Source: Mesotaenium endlicherianum
Lineage: Eukaryota > Streptophyta > Zygnematophyceae > Zygnematales > Mesotaeniaceae
Direction of reading: 5' to 3'
Length of the DNA: 64,000 bases
NCBI GenBank assembly: GCA_009602735.1
Contig: WELA01013251.1
Location: 204,385 to 268,384 of the forward strand
Each line of letters begins with the position of its first letter. Positions within the stretch are counted from its first letter, which is position 1. The translations under genes and the position numbers were made by a program. The notes below the pieces were generated by a model. That model was given only the letters and a program-made list of their open reading frames with translations, made no database searches and was not told the origin of the DNA. Shown here piece after piece: positions 56,806 through 64,000 of the stretch.

Positions 56806-58794
56806 GAGGACTCCCCTGACGATGACGACCAGGCTCCGCCCGGCACCGCGTGGCATTTCCAGCGTGAGGGGTCTGCCCCGCAGGCGCGCGCACGCCATCG
56901 GTCCCCGCCGCCGGCCGGTGACGATTCTGGTTCGCTGGGGGGGGGACGCAGGAGAGAGGAGGCCTTACAGCGACCTTGGGAGTTCCGGTCGCCATTTCTT
57001 TTTCCTAGCTCGCAACCTCAGGCAGGCGGTGCAATGCAGCTGGCAGCAGCTGCCCAAACGGAGGCACCCATCGCAGGCCGCACACACACAGCTGCAAGGC
57101 AGGTGACACCTGCAGCGCCACAGCTTACGCCAGCAGCAGGGCAGGAGGAGCCGGCTGCAGGGCAGGAGCCCTCACCAGCTGCGCCTACATGGAAGCTGGG
57201 GGGGACTCTCACTGACGCCCAGGCGGCACAGCTGACGACACTGCTGGATGGGAGACGCAGCGTCAGCTTCGCCAGCGGCATGCACGACCTTGGGCGCTAC
57301 AAGGAGGATCCCATGCGGATTCCTCTCACGTCCAAGGAGCCTATCTTCCTCAAGAGATATTGTTACAGTCACTTTGAGGATGGTCTGATCGGCACACAGA
57401 GAGGCAAGCTGGAGGACAGTCGGCTCATCAAGGAGTCTTCGTCTCGCTACGCCGCGCCCACGGTCATGCCAGCCAAGAAGGATGCCTCGGGCAACTGGTC
57501 CAAGAAGAGGATGTGCGGTGACTATCGTCGGCTGAACGAGGTCACTGAGCAGGACAGGTATCCTATGCCGACGCCAGACGAGACCTTTGATGACATTGGC
57601 ACCTGCACTTGGTTCTCAGTGCTGGACTTGCGCCAGGGCTTTGACCAGATTCTCATTGCCAAGAAGGATCAGCATAAAACGACGTTCTGGGGGGCACAGC
57701 GCCTCTACGAGTGGGTGGTGATGCCTTTTGGGTTGAAGAACGCGCCGGCCACCTTTCAGAGGGTCATGGATAAGGAGCTGGCAGGGCTTTCCTTTGCCCG
57801 GTGCTACATCAATGACGTGCTCGTCTTCAGTGAGACGTTTGAGGAGCACGTGGCCCACATCACTGCCGTGTTGGAGCGCTTGGAGGCCGCAGGGCTCAAG
57901 TGCCATCCTGGCAAGTGTACGTTTGAGACTCGAGAGGTGGAGTACCTCGGGCATCTGCTCTCTTCGAGCGGCCTGGCGCCACAGCTGGCCAAGATCTCAG
58001 CCATCACGGGCATTCCGCCTCCCACGAATGTCTCGCAGCTGAGGGCCTTCCTTGGCATCGCCAACTACAATCGGCGCTTCGTGCCAGGGTTCAGCGAGCT
58101 GGCCAAGCCGCTCAACGACTTGTTGCGGAAGGGTGTTGCTTATGTGTGGGGGCCAGAGCAGCAGGCGGCATTTGACAAGCTCAAGGAGCTGTTGGTGAGC
58201 GCACCGGTGCTGCGGCGGCCCAACTACAAGAAGCCCTTCGTCCTCCATACCGACTGGTCGCAGGCAGGGCTGGGCGCGTTGCTGGTGCAGGAGCATGAGG
58301 GCTTCGAGCATGTGGTGGCCTACGCTAGCCGCAGCAACAACCGCGCCGAGAGCAACTATGGATGTTACGAGGGAGAGTGCCTGGCAGCAGTCTGGGCGAT
58401 CGTGCACTTCAGGCACTACCTCTACGGCACCCACTTCCGCATGGTCACCGACCATCAGCCACTTAAGTGGCTCATGACATTGAAGCGCCTGACAGGCAAG
58501 TACGCACGATGGGCGCTCATTCTGCAGGAGTACACCTTCGACGTGCATCACCACCCTGGGTCCACTAACATGGACGCCGACGACCTCAGCCGTAACCCTC
58601 TTCCCTTGTTGAGGGACCTGTCTGTGGCACGCCATGACAAGGACGAGCCCGTGGCGTGGCACGCAGCAGCATTCTTGGCCTTCACTGTGGACAGCGAGGT
58701 GCGGCCCGCAGGGCTCACGAGCCTGGCCATGGTGACTGTCAACCCGCGGCGCTTGGCATTGGCAGCAGCAGAGGAGCAGGACAGCTGGCAATGA
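56806..58794 (+). pseudogene. Gypsy reverse transcriptase and RNase H (DNMT element 2)
   Basis: After an acidic and Ala/Gln/Pro-rich spacer (to about 57340) come the fingers (APTVMPAKKDASGNWSKKRM), CGDYRRLNEVTEQDRYPMP, the palm (SVLDLRQGFDQILIAKKD, MPFGLKNAPATFQRVMD) and the catalytic box YIND (codon 57811-57813 AAT), where Asp is expected (YIDD in DNMT element 1). RNase H follows (LHTDWSQAGLGALL, NNRAESNYGCYEGECLAAVW, MVTDHQPLKWL) and the DADDLSRNP box. A TGA at 58792 ends the frame. The Asp to Asn change should abolish polymerase activity. Confidence 0.92.
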
Positions 58795-60096
58795 GGGCCC
58801 GATGATGTTTGGGAGGACACCCCAGTGTTGCAGTGTGTCACTTCTAAGGTGATAGCTCCAGGCGTCACCACGAGGGAGCGTGAGCGCGTCCTCAAGCGCA
58901 GCCGCGACTTCGTCTTCATGAAGGGGTGCGTGCGCCAGGTGATGGCAGACGGCACCGTCCTGGTGGTTCTCGAGCATGCCATACGCAGTCAGCTGGTGCG
59001 CCGTGTGCACGAGGCGTTGGGACAATTTGGTGTCAAGCGCACGCTCAGCCTTATTTAGGCCGAGTACTGGTGGTCCGGCATGACTAAGGTCGTCGCCGAC
59101 ATCGTCAGCAGCTGCACTCTCTGCGACCGTGTGCGCTCGAGCTTCACAGCCCGCACCGTCGCTCTCAGCCCCCTCCCTATTCAGGGGCTGTTCTACTGGT
59201 GGTCGCTCGACTTGGCTGGGCAGCTGCCCAAGTGTCGCCGAGGCAACCTCTACGTCTTGGTGATGATTGAGCACATGTCCAAGTGGGTCGAGCTCGTGCC
59301 TTTGCCCAACAAGGCCAGTGAGGGGATCGCTCAAGCCTTCCTCGATCAGGTCTTTAGCCGTTTTGGCGGCTGCGCTGAGATGCTAACCAACCAGGGCAAG
59401 GAGTTCTAGGGCAGTTTTCAGATGCTGCTGGAGCGCTCTATGATCGACCACCACACCACCTCCCGCGACCATCCTCAAACTGACGGCCTTGCAGAGCGCA
59501 TGGTACAGGCCATCAAGCTTGAGTTGCGGAAGTACTGCCTTGCCCACGACAGCACCCACTGGGACAACGCCCTCCCATGGTTGGCTATGGGGTACAGGTT
59601 CAGTAAGCAGGCCTCCTTGGCCTCGCACTCTCCCTACTTCCTTCTCTATGGCCGCCAGCCAGTCCTGCCCGCCGCAGCCAGGACCGTGGCCGCGAACGTC
59701 TTGGACTTGGACAGTCTCGAGACGTGGAGCGCTCTTATCAGACAGCGTGCGCAGCTCTTCTAGCGCCCAATGCCCATGGCCATGGATAACCTCAGCATCG
59801 CACAGCATCGCGATACACTGAGGTATGCCATGACTCGTGGAGGAGCGTATCGTCCGCGGGTGTTGCAATTTTCCGCAGGTGACTTCGTGTACCTGCGGGG
59901 TCAAACAAAGAACACCCTCGGCACCAGCAGCTCGCCGGTCATCCTGCGCGTCAAGCGCGTCTTGGCGTCAGGAATCCTGGAGCTGGAAGGTGCAGATGGC
60001 CGTCTTCACAAGGACCACACGAAGAACTGTGGACCATGCCACCTTCCTAACCTTGACTTGCAGATTCATCCCTGCGACGCGCGCCCGCCCAAGGAC
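58795..60096 (+). pseudogene. Gypsy integrase (DNMT element 2)
   Basis: Frame 1 continues with stops at 59056 (TAG), 59407 (TAG, where DNMT element 1 has Gln in SEFQG) and 59761 (TAG). The zinc region reads VRRVHEALGQFGVKRT, with the second His changed to Gln, then SCTLCDRV. The core has Asp in WWSLDLAG, Asn in place of the second catalytic Asp (MLTNQGKEF, codon 59389-59391) and Glu in GLAERMVQ. The C-terminal part (SAGDFVYLRGQ, VKRVLASGILELEGADG) leads to the PHD finger. Inactive. Confidence 0.9.
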
Positions 60097-60288
60097 TGGG
60101 CGTGCCAGATCTGCAACAGTTCTGGCCAGGATGCCAAGATGCTGCTCTGCGACAGCTGCAACCTCGGCTTCTACATCAGCTGCCTTGACCCGCCGCTGGC
60201 CCGCGTGCCAGCTAGAGACTGGTTCTGCAGTGATTGCTCTGAGCTAGCCTTAGGCAGCGTACACAGCCCATCAGCTGGAGGCTGAGAG
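60097..60288 (+). pseudogene. PHD finger at integrase C-terminus (DNMT element 2)
   Basis: WACQIC, LLCDSCNLGF, YISCL and WFCSDC give the spacing of a C4HC3 PHD zinc finger, with the aromatic residue before the last Cys pair. The His ligand is Tyr here (TAC at 60172-60174; CAC to TAC is one C-to-T change). The homologous module in DNMT element 1 keeps the His but has lost a Cys, so the ancestral module had a full ligand set. PHD fingers read the H3 tail. Position suggests a role in choosing integration sites, as chromodomains do in chromoviruses. Confidence 0.87.
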
Positions 60289-60298
60289 CTGGGGGGGG
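60286..60298 (+). promoter_or_regulatory. Polypurine-tract-like run
   Basis: AGAGCTGGGGGGGG follows the pol stop (TGA, 60283-60285) and directly precedes repeat B1, as a plus-strand primer site would. Confidence 0.5.
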
Positions 60299-60435
60299 AA
60301 TTAAAACATTTGAGACTTGACTCCCTTTTTGGCTACAAAGCCACATGTATTATAGACTTCATTGCAGCAAAGCCTGCTTGCTTATGATGTGTTGCTTATA
60401 CCTATGTTGCGCACTCGACCTCGTAACGCACGACA
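60299..60435 (+). repeat. Repeat B1 (DNMT element 2)
   Basis: 137 bp from AATTAAAACATTTGAGAC to CGCACGACA, a near-identical copy of B2 at 61439-61575 (about four or five differences by eye). Two bases (GC) separate it from A2. Confidence 0.9.
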
Positions 60436-60437
60436 GC

Positions 60438-61438
60438 TGTCATGATTTATTGAGTCGAGGTTGACGTACAAAACCAAGCTCCACTTGTGTGAAACATCAA
60501 CCTAGGAAGACTGACCTTGCATTGATTGTACGCATCTATATGTTGACCTTTTCTAGATTTCCAAGTCATCAAAGTGTAGCGCGTCAAAGCATCTTCCGAA
60601 AGGCACCGGTTTCGCGTCATTTGGTCAAGTATTGAGCGAGTTATTTGCGATCTAGTCCGCGTCGGCCCCGAGCGGAACTTTCCCAAGGGCCAACTTGTAA
60701 CTCAATGTCCCCAAAGGCGACATTGTTGGCACTTTGTGATCCCAAAAACCCCTAGCTTTGTACGCACAAATCCGTGAGCCCCTTAGACTACATAAGTCTT
60801 GCATTTCCATAGTATAAGTGCATCATTGAGGCTATAACTTGGTGACTGCATCACCTACTCCTAGAGGAAGCTTCCTCAAGTTCCAGATTCACTTTTGAGG
60901 CGCTATCTAGGTAGAATCACCCAAGGTAAGCCCCACCAATGAGAGACACATAGCATATTCTACGTGCTTTGCTTTGATTGGTTTGAGTTATGCTTAGCCT
61001 ATAGGAGCGCTAGTGCATGCCTTGTACACATTAGTGGACATAGGAGAGCCTCCTAGAGTGACTAGATGCATTGGATCTGCCGCATACCACGCCGGATTTC
61101 CAAGAGTAAAAGTACTAGAGATGTCCCTAAAGAGACATCTTTCAGAAGTCCCATTATGCCAGGTGTAAGTAACAGAGATTACCAATAAAGCTTATACTTT
61201 TATCTCTTGTGTTTTTAGGACCACTTAGCTACTTTCTTGTGAAGAGCAAGCCCTCCTGACTTCCAATCACTTGAAGAACTTCACAAGTGGTGAGCAAAGT
61301 CACAGCTTAAACCCTTGCAGAGGACTACTCTTGAAGATCATGATGTGCTTCCAGTGATCTTTTGGGCCATACTTCATTAATTGTAGTCCTACCAGGATAC
61401 AGTTTTGAGGTGCTCACTCTGGAGAGTACACTCTCCTT
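60438..61438 (+). repeat. Terminal repeat A2 (DNMT element 2)
   Basis: Begins TGTCATGATTTATTGAG. A direct copy of A1 with small indels, for example the segment near 60660 that lacks about ten bases present at 48390. Confidence 0.9.
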
Positions 61439-61575
61439 AATTAAAACATTTGAGACTTGACTCCCTTTTTGGCTATAAAGCCACATGTATTATAGTCTTC
61501 ATTGCCACGAAGCCTGCTTGCTTATGATGTGTTGCTTATACCTATGTTGCGCACTCGACCTCGTAACGCACGACA
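61439..61575 (+). repeat. Repeat B2 (DNMT element 2)
   Basis: Direct copy of B1. It ends the element at CGCACGACA and is followed by GAGG, the same four bases that precede A1. Confidence 0.9.
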
Positions 61576-61579
61576 GAGG

Positions 61580-64000
61580 TAATATGAAACAATGGTGCAT
61601 GCTTATATGCATAAGATACTAATTTTAAGTTTGTAGATTATAAAACAATAGCTTTTGATTATAGTAAAAATGCAATTGAGTTTCCCATCACATAGATGGA
61701 AGAAGTTGTGATAGTATATAACAAGACCTTACCAAAATGATCTCCTTGCCTCACTTCAAGACTCACACATGCATCACCTTCATGAACTAACAAACTATTT
61801 TATGCAACTGAAAGGGCGCATGTAACACGCGTTTCAATATCTGCATCATACTTGGAGGCTTATTTGTAGGATGTCAATCACCACATGGGATTCTTGACCC
61901 ATTTGGTATCTTTAAATCTTTTATCCCGCACGTAGCGTCGACTTAATTGACAAGCTCATGAACTCCACCTAAATTCTAAAGCTCACAGTTAGGATCAGTA
62001 TAACCTAATCTATCATATGAGGCTTCATAAGTCATTGACCTTGAATCATATTATGAAATTTGCACTTTAAAATTTTACCATCCACGACAAAGATTGCATG
62101 TGAGATCCTCAATGAACCTTTATTCTAGATTGATCACTATTCAAATCAAGAATTTTTGACAAGCGAACTTTGTGATAGATTGTGTTTGAAGGGAGGAACA
62201 TTCACTTCATCTTGTGTGGGTTAGTTAGTTCTTCAACCAGCTTCTTATCCAACGTCGGAACCTTAAGCCTGATGTACAAATCTTACCAACACGATTGACT
62301 AACGTTTTAAGGATGCATTTGAGAAACACAGATGTACGTAGAGGCCAACATTTAATTGTGACCCTAAGTATCATAATTTTCAGTGTACTGAATATGAACA
62401 GTCATGGACTTTCCCACAAACTGTGATGTCATTAAGCAAGCTTCATAGTGCATGGACACGTTGGGCTAACAAAGAACTTTTTTGAACACGTGTACTCAAC
62501 GCAATAGATTGCACCCCTCATGCAATTGACATTCACAACGTGCTCTTGGTGTTCAATTACCAAATAGTGAATTTGGAGGCAACTTACAAAATGGAATTTT
62601 ATGCGGTAGTGAGGCAATTGCTTTGTCATAAATTGAACTTATGAATGATTCAACAGCTTCAATTACGATTTTTGGATGCTTTTTGACAACACAAGTTGAG
62701 CACTCCTTCCATCAGCAAGTATGGCAAAGTTGCAAGCACATCATGGAGGAGGCTAAAAATTATCTCTACTCCAACCCATCCACACGTGCACTTTAATTAG
62801 CAGCTAAACTACACTTGGGCTAGATATAGATAGGAACATAAGCACCCCTTTAGCTGTACGAGCGAGTCAATGAGGCTTCACTCTCTCAAAAAAAATATAC
62901 TCAGAATCGAAATGTCATGGACAACACGGGATGACCTCTTCGAGGATCAAGATAAAAGTTGGGCTGCACCACTCACTAGGCGGTGGCCTCATATTTTTCT
63001 CCTTAGCCAATTGAAAGCACCGGAGGCCACAGATCTGGAGAGGCAGGAGAACAGGCAACACCCCGACACACATCCATGAGCGACAGCACGGGCGCCTCGC
63101 ACCCCGTGAGCACTCGCCATCGCGGTAGCACGAGCCAAGAGCCGAGCCAGGCCAGGCTACGCCAAGCACGGAGAAGAGTGCACAAGGAGGGGACCAAAAG
63201 CAGCACATGACACTGCCCCGTGTTTCTCGCTCGCTCGCTCAAGGACCCGATCCCCCCCCCCCNCCACTAAATCTCTACACATGTGACGTGTCTGGGGAGG
63301 CACAGACGAGCTATTAACGGGACCCGGTGAGCAGGTGCCAGGTCCAGCCAGCTAAGCGACGCATCAACCTCACCACACGCGGCCCCCACATGAACCCTAC
63401 AACCAGAAAGGCCATGGCCAGCACAGCCATCTGCCAGCGTGCCGCAGCTGGGAGGGCTGCGTTGGGGGGAGAGGGCTGGGAGCTTGCAGCCGGGGCTTGC
63501 CCAGAGAACACTCTGCTGCTGCTCGGAGCACGCACACGGCAGCAGCAGGAGGCCCATCCCCAAACAGATACACCAGGCCCAAACCCCACAATCCTCTGTC
63601 AGAGACTGTCGCAGGACAGGGGACGGGGATGGGGCCACACGGCTGCCGGCAGACAGGTGTCGTAGAGGAGGACAAGGGACCTTGCTTTACCAAGCTCGTG
63701 CACTTGGCGCACATGCACGTGTGCGTGCGAGCAGGTGTGTGCGTGTGCATGCGGAGTGTGACTGGACGGGTGCACGGTGGCGGGTGCATGATGCTTTAGA
63801 CAACTTCTGAGCATGGACAGCACGAGCCTCCGAAGGGGCTGAGATCCTGGTGGGTCATCCATTGCCCGTCAACCTCACCCTGTGCAGCTGACATCAGCTC
63901 TAGACAGAGATGACAAGTGAGAGTGCCTAGGGGAGAATGGGAACCAGGGAGGGTGAAAGAAAGGGCAGGATACAGGGAGGAAGGGGGGTGGGCAGGGGGT
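61580..64000. other. Right flank, no gene recognised
   Basis: 61580-62900 is AT-rich with no plausible coding frame. 63000-64000 is GC-rich with overlapping low-complexity frames on both strands, a poly-C run with an N at 63263, a GT/CA-rich stretch at about 63700-63775 and a purine-rich end from 63915. None of these looks like a real gene. Confidence 0.5.

Larger units (their letters stand above)
48165..61575 (+). mobile_element. DNMT-encoding gypsy element 2, with split direct repeats
   Basis: The outer ends are TGTCATGATT (48165) and CGCACGACA (61575), flanked by GAGG on both sides (48161-48164 and 61576-61579). Internally it encodes gag, protease, DNMT, reverse transcriptase, RNase H, integrase and PHD finger in the same order as DNMT element 1. 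The terminal repeats are arranged A1 (48165-49173), genes, B1 (60299-60435), A2 (60438-61438), B2 (61439-61575). A chromovirus solo LTR (53131-53844) interrupts the protease-DNMT linker. The coding part is much more GC-rich and CpG-rich than the rest of the window. Several in-frame stops make it inactive. Confidence 0.85.

Noticed and set aside
49211-60288. Reassignment of TAG to glutamine in this genome
   Set aside because: Many TAGs align with Gln, but others replace Trp, Lys, Arg or Glu, and paralogous copies use CAG at the same sites. Mutation explains this more simply. Host gene stop usage would settle it.
48165-61575. Tyrosine recombinase expected for a split-direct-repeat element
   Set aside because: I found no tyrosine recombinase frame. 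The element has a DDE integrase, so I do not call it Ngaro or DIRS.
62870-63862. Overlapping frames near the right end
   Set aside because: Low-complexity His, Ala, Gln and Cys-rich translations on both strands from GT-rich and GC-rich sequence.

Overview
This is repeat-rich eukaryotic DNA, made almost entirely of nested LTR retrotransposons; I see no intact host gene, no rRNA or tRNA gene and no CRISPR array. The organism looks like a streptophyte (green plant lineage) and most likely a charophyte alga such as Chara. The reasons are plant-type chromovirus Ty3/gypsy elements with a near-canonical initiator-tRNA-Met primer site, and two gypsy elements that carry a cytosine-5 DNA methyltransferase (DNMT) domain, a trait I recall being reported for charophytes and dinoflagellates. 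The species is inference.

Two systems dominate. (1) A chromovirus family has LTRs of about 710-725 bp, a gag-pol ending in a chromodomain, and an extra third gene (ORF3) between pol and the 3' LTR. It occurs as element 1 (1-3949, +, 5' part outside the window), an outer element (12589-32020, -, TSD GTATT), an inner recombinant copy inside it, element 3 (21932-30826, +, TSD CATCG), element 4 (37221-45673, +, TSD GGTAC, the least damaged) and a solo LTR (53131-53844, TSD ATGGG). (2) Two larger gypsy elements share the order gag - protease - DNMT - reverse transcriptase - RNase H - integrase - PHD finger. DNMT element 1 is on the minus strand and is split by the outer chromovirus into 32026-36004 and 7442-12588. 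DNMT element 2 is on the plus strand, 48165-61575, is strikingly GC-rich, and has its terminal repeats arranged as A1 - genes - B1 - A2 - B2.

Layout: 1-3949 element 1; 3950-7441 non-element DNA with one decayed unknown coding region; 7442-36004 DNMT element 1 with the nested chromoviruses; 36005-37220 its probable leader; 37221-45673 element 4; 45674-48164 mostly unassigned DNA with a tandem TRIM-like array (46620-47418); 48165-61575 DNMT element 2; 61576-64000 no recognisable gene.

Insertion order from target-site duplications: DNMT element 1 came first, the outer chromovirus then entered it, and element 3, an inner chromovirus and an unrelated solo LTR then entered the outer element. All copies carry stops or frameshifts. 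Many stops are explained by C-to-T or G-to-A transitions at CAG and TGG codons, as expected from deamination of methylated cytosine.
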